A stretch of DNA of 64,000 nucleotides from Nitrincola alkalisediminis (GCF_009821115.1 NZ_VYTY01000009.1:1-64000); one strand, 5' to 3'. Positions 47,071 to 56,010 are shown, counted from the stretch's first letter. Made by a program: numbers and translations. Notes: a model not told the origin generated them from the letters alone.

Positions 47071-49230
47071 TTAGTTAAGCCTCCACTGATGAAATTTTTG
47101 CAGCCAACCTAACACCGTCTTGGGTGCATGGGCTTTTTTCCAATTGCCTGCCGCAAATTTGTTCGCTTCGGTCATGGTTGGATAAATATGAATCGTCCCC
47201 AGTAATTTATTCATTCCCAGTCCATGTTTCATGGCGAGTACAAACTCGGCAATCAAATCACCAGAATGAGGACCCACTAACGTCACACCTAAGATTTTAT
47301 CTTTCCCTTGCTGTGTTAAGACTTTCACAAAGCCATAGGCCTGACCATCGGCGATGGCACGATCCAAATCATCGATACCATAGGTCGTGACTTCATAATC
47401 GATGCCCTGCTCTTTAGCCTCTTGTTCATTTAAACCGACTCGGGCCACTTCAGGATCGGTGAATGTCGCCCATGGAAGAAAGCGATAGTCCACTGCAAAC
47501 TTTTTAAAATCACCGAACAACGCATTCACTGTGGCATGCCAGGCCTGATGTGAAGCAGCATGGGTAAATTGATAAGGACCTATCAAGTCACCACAGGCAA
47601 AAATATTGGGGTAAAGCGTCTGCAAATACTTGTTTGTATCGAGACTATCGGGTGTTTTAGCCTCTTCGGGTAACAGCCCCAATTCTTCAAGACCATATCC
47701 ACTGAGTCTTGGTTTTCGGCCTACAGCGATCAGTACACGATCAAATTCAATAGAGACTTCTTCTCCAGTCACTTTCTGGGCAATCAGGTATTTTTTATCG
47801 CCAGCAACTTCAAACCGTAACGCTTGATGCTGCAAACGAAGATCCACACCTTCTTGACGAAAATGCTGCATCACCAACTGACTGGCATCTTCATCTTCTC
47901 GTGACATCAGACGCGTACCACGCTCTACGTGCGTCACTTGAGAGCCCAAACGTTGAAAGGCTTGCGCTAATTCACAACCGATGGGGCCTCCACCCAGTAT
48001 TAACAACCTTTTAGGTAGCTCACGTAACTGCCACAGGCTATCAGATGTTAGATAGTCAACTTGATCTAATCCTTGAAGATCGGGTACGAAGGGTTCAGCA
48101 CCCGTCGCCAGAATAATGCTGCGGGTAGTGACGCGCTGCACTTCGCCTGTATTTAGGGTAATCTCAACTTCCCAAGGCGAAATGAGTTTCGCACTACCCT
48201 GGCGCACATCGACACCTAATCCGGTAAAGCGCTCTACCGAATCATGAGGTTCGATCTCAGCGATCACCGCATGAATACGATCCATCACGGCAGCAAAATC
48301 GACCTCCGGTTGTTGGCTTTTTAAACCATAGTGATCAGCGTGACGCATTTCATGCGCAAGTTTCGCTGAACGAATCAGGGCTTTTGAGGGCACACACCCC
48401 GTATTCAGACAGTCACCACCCATTTGGTGCTTTTCAACCAGTACCACCTTCGCTTTCACGGCCGCCGCAATGTAAGCCGAGACCAAACCACCACTACCAG
48501 CACCGATCACCACTAAATTGGTATCGAAGTGCATCGGTTTTTTCCACTGACGTAACGCTTGACGACTTTTATAGATTTCTAGTGCTTTGCGGGCCAGCAA
48601 CGGAAATACACCCAACAGCGCGAAGGCGCCCAAGAGTTGAATGGATAAAATATCACTCGGTGACTGAAGTTGTGCAAGCTGAGTACCGGCATTGACATAG
48701 ACCGCCGTACCGACCAGCATCCCCACCTGACTCACCCACCAAAAGGTCCAGATGTTCATCCGTGTCAGACCCATCGCGAGATTGATCACAAAGAAAGGAA
48801 ATGCCGGCACTAGGCGTAGTGCAAAAAGATAGAAGGCACCTTCCCGCTCAACACCGTCATCCAGCTTTTTCATGCTATGGCTAAATCGCTGTTTGACCCA
48901 ATCGCGTAGAAAAAAACGCGACACCAGCATCGCCAGAGTTGCACCCAGCGTAGAGGCAAATGAAACCAATAACAGTCCCCAGCCTAAGCCGAATATCGCA
49001 CCACCAGCGAGTGTCATAATCGCAGCTCCCGGAAGGGACAGGGCAGTCACACCGACGTAAACCAAGAGGTAAACCAAACTCACCATGAACGGTTGAGCGT
49101 CTCTCATCGCCATCAGGTTAGCCTGCTGCTGTTTGAGGTTGTCAAAGGTTAACGCATCTAGCCAACCAAGCTGCCAAACCACTAACACGGCTAAGACTAA
49201 CCCAGCCAGTAATACGACTTTCTTATTCAT
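47071..49230 (-). CDS. DedA/TVP38-like membrane domain fused to FAD-dependent pyridine nucleotide-disulfide oxidoreductase
   Basis: The N-terminal third (about 1-225) is a VTT/TVP38-type membrane domain (SLPGAAIMTLAGGAIFGLGWG, ALRLVPAFPFFVINLAMG). From about residue 232 the protein is a flavin disulfide reductase like mercuric reductase or dihydrolipoamide dehydrogenase. It has LVVIGAGSGGLVSAYIAAA for FAD, the redox pair GGDCLNTGCVPSKALIR, the NAD(P) loop ILGGGPIGCELAQAFQRLG, and a C-terminal dimerisation domain (HIYPTMTEA). The mercury-binding C-terminal cysteine pair is absent, so mercury reduction is not supported. It ends an ECF-sigma operon. The substrate is unknown. Confidence 0.93.
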   Translation of the reverse strand: MNKKVVLLAGLVLAVLVVWQLGWLDALTFDNLKQQQANLMAMRDAQPFMVSLVYLLVYVGVTALSLPGAAIMTLAGGAIFGLGWGLLLVSFASTLGATLAMLVSRFFLRDWVKQRFSHSMKKLDDGVEREGAFYLFALRLVPAFPFFVINLAMGLTRMNIWTFWWVSQVGMLVGTAVYVNAGTQLAQLQSPSDILSIQLLGAFALLGVFPLLARKALEIYKSRQALRQWKKPMHFDTNLVVIGAGSGGLVSAYIAAAVKAKVVLVEKHQMGGDCLNTGCVPSKALIRSAKLAHEMRHADHYGLKSQQPEVDFAAVMDRIHAVIAEIEPHDSVERFTGLGVDVRQGSAKLISPWEVEITLNTGEVQRVTTRSIILATGAEPFVPDLQGLDQVDYLTSDSLWQLRELPKRLLILGGGPIGCELAQAFQRLGSQVTHVERGTRLMSREDEDASQLVMQHFRQEGVDLRLQHQALRFEVAGDKKYLIAQKVTGEEVSIEFDRVLIAVGRKPRLSGYGLEELGLLPEEAKTPDSLDTNKYLQTLYPNIFACGDLIGPYQFTHAASHQAWHATVNALFGDFKKFAVDYRFLPWATFTDPEVARVGLNEQEAKEQGIDYEVTTYGIDDLDRAIADGQAYGFVKVLTQQGKDKILGVTLVGPHSGDLIAEFVLAMKHGLGMNKLLGTIHIYPTMTEANKFAAGNWKKAHAPKTVLGWLQKFHQWRLN

Positions 49231-49262
49231 TGATCACACCTTAAGTAATATTCTGTTTTAAC

Positions 49263-49490
49263 TCAGTCGTAAGCATCACGGTGGTTCTTACACTCTCTAT
49301 GACTTAAACGCTGATCAGTTTTTTTAAAAAGCATGACATAACTGATGACCTGTAAAAGTGCAACAATGAGAAGTATCCAACCCTGATTCGTTAACTCTGG
49401 AGAACTGTTCAAGATCGCTGGCCACTCAAAAGCCTGATGCGTCAAAAACAACACCATTAAGCCCGCCAAAATTACCAATAAAATCAGCAT
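49263..49490 (-). CDS. Small two-helix membrane protein
   Basis: The 75-residue protein has two membrane helices (MLILLVILAGLMVLFLTHQAF and GWILLIVALLQVISYVMLF) and a basic His/Arg/Asp tail (KKTDQRLSHRECKNHRDAYD). It lies 32 bases before the oxidoreductase fusion and 81 bases after the anti-sigma gene, all on the minus strand, so it probably belongs to the sigma-controlled operon. I do not recognise a family. Confidence 0.68.
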   Translation of the reverse strand: MLILLVILAGLMVLFLTHQAFEWPAILNSSPELTNQGWILLIVALLQVISYVMLFKKTDQRLSHRECKNHRDAYD

Positions 49491-49571
49491 CTGCTGAACA
49501 TCGGTTTGATCGATATATCCTCTTATCCTATTTGAAGGATATGTTGCTTAAGCCATCAGTTTTCTTACAGT

Positions 49572-49793
49572 TTATTTTTTCGATGCATCTGAATCAGGCT
49601 CAAGATGACCCTCTTCAATCCTTTTTTGATGCCAACCTTGCCCCGCTTGATGAATGAGTTCGAGCTGTTGATCACAACGGTGACAGCTTTTACACATCAA
49701 CAAATGAAACCTAAGTCTCAATTTCTCGCCTAAAGGCAGAGGACGGTCTAAACGAGCAGACATAAGATGCGTGGCTTTATGACAGGTCAACAT
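49572..49793 (-). CDS. Zinc-finger (zf-HC2) anti-sigma factor
   Basis: A 73-residue soluble protein begins MLTCHKATHLMSARLDRPL. It carries the zinc-binding anti-sigma pattern in RFHLLMCKSCHRCDQQ (H-x3-C-x2-C), as in ZAS proteins. There is no membrane helix, so sensing would be cytoplasmic, possibly of redox state through the zinc cysteines. The ATG at 49793 shares one base with the sigma-factor stop (TAATG), showing translational coupling. The open frame extends upstream to 49817 but that would overlap sigma. Confidence 0.85.
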   Translation of the reverse strand: MLTCHKATHLMSARLDRPLPLGEKLRLRFHLLMCKSCHRCDQQLELIHQAGQGWHQKRIEEGHLEPDSDASKK

Positions 49794-50365
49794 TATGTGC
49801 CCTCTCCGACTAACCAACCCTTTTCAAGGCATTGGCGAAGCTTCATTCGAGCTCGGTACAGAATCACCGAGCAGTTGTTTTCTGTAATGTTCAGGATGGA
49901 GCATATTTCTTCAGTATCGACATCCATAAGTTCACGTAATGAGAAAACACGTGCAGGCACATCGGGCAAATGAATCATGCAGGCATCGAAGACACGCCAA
50001 AAGTGACTGCTGGCAAGAACCGCTTCTGGATCACCCCAGTCTTGGGGTCGATGTTCATCTTGCCAGCGCTCATTTTCACGAAACTGTTTATCCAGTTCAT
50101 CTTGCCATGAGGTATCCGTATCAACCAACCAGCGTGAACGCACCTTTTGGGCACGAAACAGATCCAGTAGTTTGTACTTAAGAATTCCGAATACCCATGT
50201 TTCATATTGACTAAGTCCTTTAAACTCATCCTGTTTAGTTGTCGCCACCAACAATGCTTCCTGCACCACGTCTTCTGCCTCATCATGACAACGCAACTGT
50301 AAACGTGCAAACGCTAGTAATCGTGGCCTCAAGGCTGTTAGGCGCTTTTCATAATCAGGTAACAT
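49793..50365 (-). CDS. ECF-family RNA polymerase sigma factor
   Basis: Sigma region 2 is at about residues 5-75 (LLAFARLQLRCHDEAEDVVQ, TWVFGILKYKLLDLFRAQK). Region 4 is at about 130-180 (LPDVPARVFSLRELMDVDTE, ICSILNITENNCSVILYRAR). At 190 residues it fits an ECF sigma of the RpoE-like class. I start at ATG 50365 (MLPDYEK) instead of 50401. It leads the operon of anti-sigma, small membrane protein and DedA-like/FAD reductase fusion, which it probably activates. A 16-base palindrome lies upstream at 50461-50476. Confidence 0.9.
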   Translation of the reverse strand: MLPDYEKRLTALRPRLLAFARLQLRCHDEAEDVVQEALLVATTKQDEFKGLSQYETWVFGILKYKLLDLFRAQKVRSRWLVDTDTSWQDELDKQFRENERWQDEHRPQDWGDPEAVLASSHFWRVFDACMIHLPDVPARVFSLRELMDVDTEEICSILNITENNCSVILYRARMKLRQCLEKGWLVGEGT

Positions 50366-50460
50366 TAAGACTTTCCAATCAATTTTTATGTAAAAGTACA
50401 CTTGCCCATAAGATTAAACAATTACAGGTTAAAGTCTATTAAGAAAAGGGACACAGGTGA

Positions 50461-50476
50461 TGTTGATTTGTCAACA
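50461..50476. promoter_or_regulatory. Palindrome upstream of the ECF sigma gene
   Basis: TGTTGATTTGTCAACA is a perfect 6-4-6 inverted repeat about 96 bases upstream of the sigma start. On the minus strand it contains TTGACA, a possible -35 sequence, without a matching -10 at 17 bases. It may be a repressor site or a promoter element. Confidence 0.35.
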
Positions 50477-50586
50477 AAGGAGGTCTGTGAATCAAGCACA
50501 GTATTACAAGATTAATCATTGAAAATTTCAGATGCCCAGCTAAAGTATCCATGTAATTTCCAAATCATACAAGAGTGTGCATCCGA

Positions 50587-51039
50587 CTATGGCGCAAGTA
50601 AGTCCTTATATCTCGTTTGATTTGCTCTGCGCTGCATATCGATTAAGCCAAGAGCCATGGGCTTCATACCAGTTGCAAAACCCCACCGCTTAGCAAAATC
50701 ATCTCTATTCTTGCGAGGCAAACTATCATACGTATAAAAAGTACGCTGCTCCGTGTGAACAGACAGATTTTTAAGTCTTTCACGAACAACTTCTAATTGT
50801 TGTTTGAGCATTTTCTTTTGGAAAGGCGACACTAAATGATTGGATGCCAAATAATCTACTACATAAGCTGCTTTAGCTGCCGCATCTGGATCACTCAGTC
50901 GATCTAACTTTGGTACAAAATTATGAAACCAAACAAGCTCAGCAACTTTACGCAGGTCATCTTTAGCCCTATCAACAGAGTCTAAGGGGTTCGAAAATGT
51001 TTGCTCAAAATATGCCTGATTTAGATAGTTTGCACTCAT
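50587..51039 (-). CDS. Hypothetical 150-aa protein
   Basis: I do not recognise this soluble, helical protein. Visible segments are MSANYLNQAYFEQTFSNPLD, ELVWFHNFVPKLDRLSDPDA and a C-terminal block FAKRWGFATGMKPMALG. It lies 12 bases downstream of the readthrough end of the broken nucleotidyltransferase-like gene and was probably cotranscribed with it. The pair may be an accessory cassette such as a toxin-antitoxin or defence unit, but nothing in this protein proves it. AGGTG lies about 6 bases before the ATG. Confidence 0.6.
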   Translation of the reverse strand: MSANYLNQAYFEQTFSNPLDSVDRAKDDLRKVAELVWFHNFVPKLDRLSDPDAAAKAAYVVDYLASNHLVSPFQKKMLKQQLEVVRERLKNLSVHTEQRTFYTYDSLPRKNRDDFAKRWGFATGMKPMALGLIDMQRRANQTRYKDLLAP

Positions 51040-51051
51040 GTTAACACCTAT

Positions 51052-51639
51052 TTATAAGCCTCGCTCTTTTAACTCGCGAATCATATAGCTTAGGTTTGCC
51101 TTAAGCCGAGATTGAGCTCCAATTGCATAAGAAAGAACCTTCACTCCTTCTTGCTACAAGGTCTCTGCACTTATTCGTCCTGCGCTTGCTAAGGAGATAA
51201 TATCATCTTGATCACCTTCAGCCAATCTATCCAACTTATGAACAGCTAAATGTAATGGAGAGACAAGGTATACATGCAGAGGAGCGGCTTTATCAATCAT
51301 TAAGGGTACAGCACACTCTTGGTAATCATCAGCCAACATGCCAGAAATCCCAGTGCTGAAATTGGGATCTATAGAGACAGATTGTTCATTACCCTCCTCG
51401 TCTTCATACCTAATGATAATCTCTTCCAACTCCATCTTCTGGGCAGCTTGAAGCTCAGTATCAATATCTCCCGATCCTCGAGCATTTGTATAGATGTGAA
51501 CAGCTGCCCCACCAAATACATAAGCCCTACATGAACCCGGAGCAGCATCTTCTAGTATGAAGGATATTTCCACCGAGAGTTCTTTAAATGCTTCAAAGAT
51601 TGCTTTCGTCAAGGGTGTATTTAAATACAAATCGTTCAT
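51052..51639 (-). pseudogene. Nucleotidyltransferase-like protein interrupted by an in-frame amber codon
   Basis: The first 161 codons (51639 to a TAG at 51154-51156) encode a nucleotidyltransferase-fold protein (CRAYVFGGAAVHIYTNARGS, GDIDTELQAAQKMEL), resembling DUF6036/AbiEii-like proteins. The Gly-Gly and ARGSGDID are the expected metal-binding region. After the TAG the same frame stays open for 33 codons to a TAA at 51052 and reads like a natural C-terminal helix (VLSYAIGAQSRLKANLSYMI). The TAG therefore looks like a nonsense mutation, or rarely a readthrough site. The truncated product may still fold. Confidence 0.65.
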
Positions 51640-52005
51640 GTAGTCTGTTCTTTCCTAACCTCAGCTACGATGAGCCTAAAGTGAATAACTCAAGACAACT
51701 TGAGTATCAGAATCCTGCAAGTCAACATCAACTGGTATTATATACAGTATATGATGCTATTTTCACCCTTTTATCATACATCAGGACTTTAAATTCCGCC
51801 TCGATGTCAGCGCCTAACAGGACGCACATTTCGCCTAGAATCAGGTATATGAATCCATTGATTATTTGTATTAGGATATCAACATCTACAAAAAATCAAA
51901 ACATCAAGAATTTTCCAGTCAAGAATAAAATTCTTTTGATTAAACCAGCTTATCCCTCTCAACGTAGCACTAAATAAACTAATACCTTGCCAAGGGACTT
52001 CTCGC
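51640..52005. other. Divergent intergenic region with a LexA-like site
   Basis: This 366-base AT-rich stretch lies between the nucleotidyltransferase-like gene and ovoA. Besides the LexA-like site at 51730-51749 I see no gene. A 129-codon frame across 51588-51977 overlaps the neighbouring gene antisense and has no family resemblance. A GGGA at about 51990 may be part of the ovoA ribosome binding site. Confidence 0.5.
51730..51749. promoter_or_regulatory. LexA-like box upstream of the nucleotidyltransferase-like gene
   Basis: AACTGGTATTATATACAGTA contains CTG-N10-CAG with an AT-rich centre; it differs from CTGT-N8-ACAG by one core base. It lies about 91 bases before the minus-strand gene at 51639. 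SOS control is suggested but less certain than for the sulA-like gene. Confidence 0.45.
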
Positions 52006-54123
52006 ATGCTGACCAGACCTCATAAAACACCGATTATCAACGCTGGTGACCCTATCCTTAAGCGACAAGAGATCAAAACCTACTTTAATGATACCTTCGA
52101 GCTGTATGAGTCCTTATTTTCAGTCTTAGCATCCGATCAGACGTTCTATTTACGTCCCGAACCCTTGCGTCATCCTTTGATTTTTTACTTTGGCCACACC
52201 GCTACGTTTTTCGTAAACAAGCTTCGCGTAAGCCAAATCATCAGCAATCGCTTGAACCCAAAGCTAGAGTCCATGCTTGCCATCGGTGTCGATGAGATGT
52301 CTTGGGATGATCTGAATGACGCACATTATGATTGGCCTAGTGTTGAAGAAGTGAAACGCTATCGCGATCAAGTCAAAGTCCTCGTCAACCAACTTATTGA
52401 TGAATTGCCTCTAGCGTTGCCGATTCAGTGGGAAGACCCTTTCTGGATTATTTTAATGGGGATCGAACACGAACGTATTCATCTTGAAACTTCATCTGTA
52501 TTAATTCGACAGCTACCCATTCATCAAGTCAGACCGTCTAATCAGTGGCCGATTTGTCCAGACCAAACCCGCACGCCCCCTAGCAACAATATCCTTCCCG
52601 TGAACCAAGGTCTTGTGATTCAAGGCCGCCATAAAAACCAATCGAACACCTACGGGTGGGATAATGAATTTGGCCATTTAGAGACAGAGGTTCAAGCCTT
52701 TCAGGCCAGCCAGTACTTGGTCAGTAATGCCGAATACCTTCAGTTTGTCCGTGACGGAGGGTATGAGGTGCAAGAATGGTGGACAGATGAAGGCTGGCAG
52801 TGGGTGAGCTACAAAAGGCCTAAACACCCCATTTTCTGGGTGCCTCAAAGCGATGGCAGCTTTAAATATCGGGCTATGCTAGAGGAAATTGAAATGCCCT
52901 GGAGCTGGCCAGTTGATGTTAATCATTTAGAAGCCAAAGCCTTTTGCCAATGGCTGTCCACCAAGCAAGGAAAACCCCTTAGGCTGCCCACCGAAGCAGA
53001 ATGGTATCGACTCTATGACCTTAACCTTCAACAGGATCATGTTGAGTGGGAAAAGGCACCCGGCAATGTCAATTTAGAAGCGTTTGCATCTTCATGTCCG
53101 GTGAATCAATTTCAACAGGGCAATTTTTACGATATTGTCGGCAATGTATGGCAATGGACCGAGACGCCCATTGATGCGTTTAACGGTTTTGAAGTCCATC
53201 CTAGCTATGATGACTTTTCAGTTCCGACCTTTGATGGTAAACATAATCTAATCAAAGGGGGAAGCTGGATTTCAACCGGAAATGAATCCATCCGTGACAG
53301 TCGCTATGCCTTTCGACGTCACTTTTTTCAACACGCGGGCTTTCGATATGTGGAGTCTGCCCTAATGCCGAATAACCATATGAACACCTACGAGACCGAC
53401 GCGCTTATTTCAATGTATCTAGAATTTCACTACGGTGCAGAATATTTTGGTGTTCCAAACTACCCCAAAGCCTGTGTTGAGCAGGTACAGCAACTCACTC
53501 AACGCAATCACTTTAAACATGTTTTGGATATTGGCTGCGCAACCGGTCGCAGCAGTTTCGAGCTGGCCAATATCTCAGACAAAGTCGATGCCTTAGACTT
53601 TTCAGCACGATTTATCCGCAATGCTCAGTTGCTCGCAGAGAAGGGTCAGATTCGCTATCAAATACCCACTGAGGGAGAATTAACTGAACTCAAAGACATC
53701 CATCTTGCGCACTTGGGTCTTGAGCAACAGGCTTATAAAGTGACCTTTTCCCAAGGCGATGCCTGCAATCTAAAAGCCATGTATACCGGCTACGATTTGG
53801 TATTTGCAGGAAATTTGATTGATCGACTGTACGAGCCTGCGAAGTTTTTAAACGACATCAAACCCCGCATCCTTGCAGGTGGTTATCTGGTCCTCACCTC
53901 GCCCTACACTTGGCTGGCCGAATTTACAGATAAAAACCAATGGTTAGGCGGCTTTAAAGACGCTGGCGAGAACCTCACAACGCTCGAAGGCCTGAAACAA
54001 CATTTAGCGCCAGAGTTTGAATTGATCGGCACTCAAGATATTCCGTTTGTGATTCGTGAAACAGCACGCAAGCACCAGCATACGGTTGCCGAAATGTCAG
54101 TCTGGAAAAAAGTGACGCGATAA
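52006..54123 (+). CDS. ovoA: Ovothiol synthase OvoA (5-histidylcysteine sulfoxide synthase / methyltransferase)
   Basis: OvoA joins cysteine to histidine with oxygen to form 5-histidylcysteine sulfoxide and N-methylates 5-thiohistidine. The N-terminal DinB-like domain provides iron ligands in YFGHTATFFVNKL and GIEHERIHLETS (HxxxH). The formylglycine-generating-enzyme-like domain follows (about 200-455; LRLPTEAEWYRLY, VGNVWQWTETPID, KGGSWISTGNES, RYAFRRHFFQHAGFRYV). The C-terminal SAM methyltransferase (about 500-700) shows LDIGCATGRSSFELA. At 705 residues all three domains are intact. The PLP beta-lyase OvoB is not in the window. Confidence 0.95.
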   Translation: MLTRPHKTPIINAGDPILKRQEIKTYFNDTFELYESLFSVLASDQTFYLRPEPLRHPLIFYFGHTATFFVNKLRVSQIISNRLNPKLESMLAIGVDEMSWDDLNDAHYDWPSVEEVKRYRDQVKVLVNQLIDELPLALPIQWEDPFWIILMGIEHERIHLETSSVLIRQLPIHQVRPSNQWPICPDQTRTPPSNNILPVNQGLVIQGRHKNQSNTYGWDNEFGHLETEVQAFQASQYLVSNAEYLQFVRDGGYEVQEWWTDEGWQWVSYKRPKHPIFWVPQSDGSFKYRAMLEEIEMPWSWPVDVNHLEAKAFCQWLSTKQGKPLRLPTEAEWYRLYDLNLQQDHVEWEKAPGNVNLEAFASSCPVNQFQQGNFYDIVGNVWQWTETPIDAFNGFEVHPSYDDFSVPTFDGKHNLIKGGSWISTGNESIRDSRYAFRRHFFQHAGFRYVESALMPNNHMNTYETDALISMYLEFHYGAEYFGVPNYPKACVEQVQQLTQRNHFKHVLDIGCATGRSSFELANISDKVDALDFSARFIRNAQLLAEKGQIRYQIPTEGELTELKDIHLAHLGLEQQAYKVTFSQGDACNLKAMYTGYDLVFAGNLIDRLYEPAKFLNDIKPRILAGGYLVLTSPYTWLAEFTDKNQWLGGFKDAGENLTTLEGLKQHLAPEFELIGTQDIPFVIRETARKHQHTVAEMSVWKKVTR

Positions 54124-54218
54124 CTTGCACTTTCCTATTATGCGCTATACTTAAAGCAGAGATATGTACGATCTCAGACCGCAAGCACCCATTCTAGGAA
54201 TGTGGTCGCACAGGTCAG

Positions 54219-54264
54219 AGGCCAGTCACCAAAAGGCACATTTGCTGAGGTCGCTGGCCTTTTT
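54219..54264 (+). terminator. Terminator after ovoA
   Basis: A 7-bp GC-rich stem AGGCCAG/CTGGCCT is separated by 28 bases and followed by TTTTT. It lies about 95 bases after the ovoA stop and 12 from the convergent exporter stop. The long loop weakens the call. Confidence 0.55.
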
Positions 54265-54275
54265 TACAATCTGAC

Positions 54276-55142
54276 TTATGCCCATTTTCTTCCCGCGATG
54301 AAGGATCCACCGACAATAGCGAGACTCGCATACAGGATTGCCGAGCTTGGTTCCGCCTCTCCGGCCATCAGCAGCAAGACAACCGAAATTAAGGGAGCGC
54401 TATACGCCAACGTGCCAAGAAGCTGGATATTGCCATGCTTAACACCGTAATCCCAGGTAAAGAAAGCAATCCCAACAGGGCCAAGCCCTAAACCGACCAC
54501 TCCAACCCACTGTACAAGCGTTTGCGGCCAGACGGTCTGCTCCCATATTAGATGGCAAATCAACGCCAATACTGAGGTCACCGCACAAAACCAACCCACT
54601 GCATCCGTGGGAACAGACTTCACCAAACGGCTTAACACAGAGTAACTAGACCAAATCAACGCACACAATAGAGCCAATAGATATCCCTGTACATACTGTG
54701 ACTGAAAGCCACTTGCATTCTGACCCACCAATATCCAGCATCCAAATAAGGCCAGTATTGCCCCTGTCACATGGGGTTTTCGTATCTTTTCACCGGGCAA
54801 CAAAGCGCTGAACAAGACAATCAACAATGGCCAAAGATAGGCCAATAAGCTCACTTCAACAGCGGGCGCCAATGTCATGGCTTTGAAGTAGACAAAATGG
54901 TAGCCAAATAAACCGGCCACCCCTAACCCCCATGCTGCGATAGGCTGACGGATAAACACAACGCCCGATTGCTTACGCCAACACCATCGCGCAAGCATCA
55001 ATAAAAATGCAATACCAAAAGTCATGGACATTAACTGAAACTCAGGAATCACGCCGCCCGTCATACGGGTGAGCAATGCCAAGGTCCCCCAGAGAAGAAT
55101 TGAAACAGATCCTATTAAGGTTGCTGTATGCAAGGAAGCCAT
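54276..55142 (-). CDS. YddG-like aromatic amino acid/DMT exporter
   Basis: This ten-helix EamA-family transporter of 288 residues resembles YddG, an exporter of aromatic amino acids. It has TLIGSVSILLWGTLALLTR at the N-terminus, VEVSLLAYLWPLLIVLFSAL and GFQSQYVQGYLLALLCALIW in the middle, and HGNIQLLGTLAYSAPLISV near the end, a segment typical of YddG. It lies 65 bases downstream of an AraC regulator on the same strand and is probably controlled by it. The substrate is inferred only from similarity. Confidence 0.85.
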   Translation of the reverse strand: MASLHTATLIGSVSILLWGTLALLTRMTGGVIPEFQLMSMTFGIAFLLMLARWCWRKQSGVVFIRQPIAAWGLGVAGLFGYHFVYFKAMTLAPAVEVSLLAYLWPLLIVLFSALLPGEKIRKPHVTGAILALFGCWILVGQNASGFQSQYVQGYLLALLCALIWSSYSVLSRLVKSVPTDAVGWFCAVTSVLALICHLIWEQTVWPQTLVQWVGVVGLGLGPVGIAFFTWDYGVKHGNIQLLGTLAYSAPLISVVLLLMAGEAEPSSAILYASLAIVGGSFIAGRKWA

Positions 55143-55207
55143 CTTGATCCTACTGTCGATTGAAAAACATGACTGTAACCAAAAGGCCTAGACGACGCTT
55201 TCGTGAT

Positions 55208-55948
55208 TCAGCGTATCTCTTTGCTCAATCGGCGGAAATGACGGGGGGACCGACCCATGCATTGTCGGAAACGATCACTAAACGCAGCCAAATTTGAATA
55301 GCCCACGGATTCGGAGATACGTTGCACACTTAATTCCGTTGACTCCAGCAAGTCCCGAGCACGCTGCATTCGTTGTTCAATGAGGTAGTGCTGTGGAGAG
55401 CATCCTTCAGATTGAGTAAACACATGGTTCAGTTGACGAACACTCAAATGGGCGACCCCAGCCAGTTGAGGCAGTGTAATACCTTGATCCAAATTGTGCG
55501 CGATATAGGCTTTAACAGCGGCCACGCGTTGATCCACCTGTACTTGAACACCCGCCTTTTCCTGCAGCAACTGTATCAACAAGCCTAGCATTTGCTTTTG
55601 TAGATCCGGCGTATTTTGTTGAGCCTGAACCTGAGCAGACAAGAAGCCGACATAGCGCGTCAGTGCTTCATCCAAATCGATAAACGCTGGAAATGACTCC
55701 AAACGCGGAGCCAAGGATGATGGTACATCGGCCACCAGAAACATATTTCGATCTGATGCAAAAAATCCGTGAGAAGCCCCTGCCGCAATAATCGCCGCTT
55801 TCGAAGCTGTCACATCTCCCTCGGCGTGCTCGATGCTTAAAGACAAGCGCCCCGCAACGGGCAACACCAATTGATGATAATCGTGCTGATGGCTCGCCAC
55901 TTCATTCGAATAGGATCGTAGGTCGAGGGACGAAAACTCGATGCTCAC
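55208..55948 (-). CDS. AraC-family transcriptional regulator
   Basis: The N-terminal cupin-like sensor (about 1-130) begins MSIEFSSLDLRSYSNEVASH, then HDYHQLVLPVAGRLSL. The C-terminal double helix-turn-helix (about 145-245) is clear in LPQLAGVAHLSVRQLNHVFTQ and RISESVGYSNLAAFSDRFRQ, with PRHFRR at the end. It belongs to the small sensor AraC class. Its likely target is the YddG-like exporter gene just downstream. The effector is unknown. Confidence 0.9.
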   Translation of the reverse strand: MSIEFSSLDLRSYSNEVASHQHDYHQLVLPVAGRLSLSIEHAEGDVTASKAAIIAAGASHGFFASDRNMFLVADVPSSLAPRLESFPAFIDLDEALTRYVGFLSAQVQAQQNTPDLQKQMLGLLIQLLQEKAGVQVQVDQRVAAVKAYIAHNLDQGITLPQLAGVAHLSVRQLNHVFTQSEGCSPQHYLIEQRMQRARDLLESTELSVQRISESVGYSNLAAFSDRFRQCMGRSPRHFRRLSKEIR

Positions 55949-56010
55949 ACCAATAACGCCTCAGACACACAGTCAACCGATCTGCAGCAAATAGGGTACA
56001 GACGCATTTT

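Noticed and set aside
47071-49230. Mercuric reductase
   Set aside because: The CxxxxC redox pair is shared with all family members, but the C-terminal mercury-binding cysteines and the N-terminal HMA domain are absent.
50476-50520. Strong plus-strand AAAGGAGG followed by GTG and 10 codons
   Set aside because: The spacing to the GTG is only about 3 bases, and the frame ends after 11 codons; a chance match is more likely.
51588-51977. 129-codon plus-strand open frame
   Set aside because: It begins antisense inside the nucleotidyltransferase-like gene and continues through AT-rich intergenic DNA with no motif.
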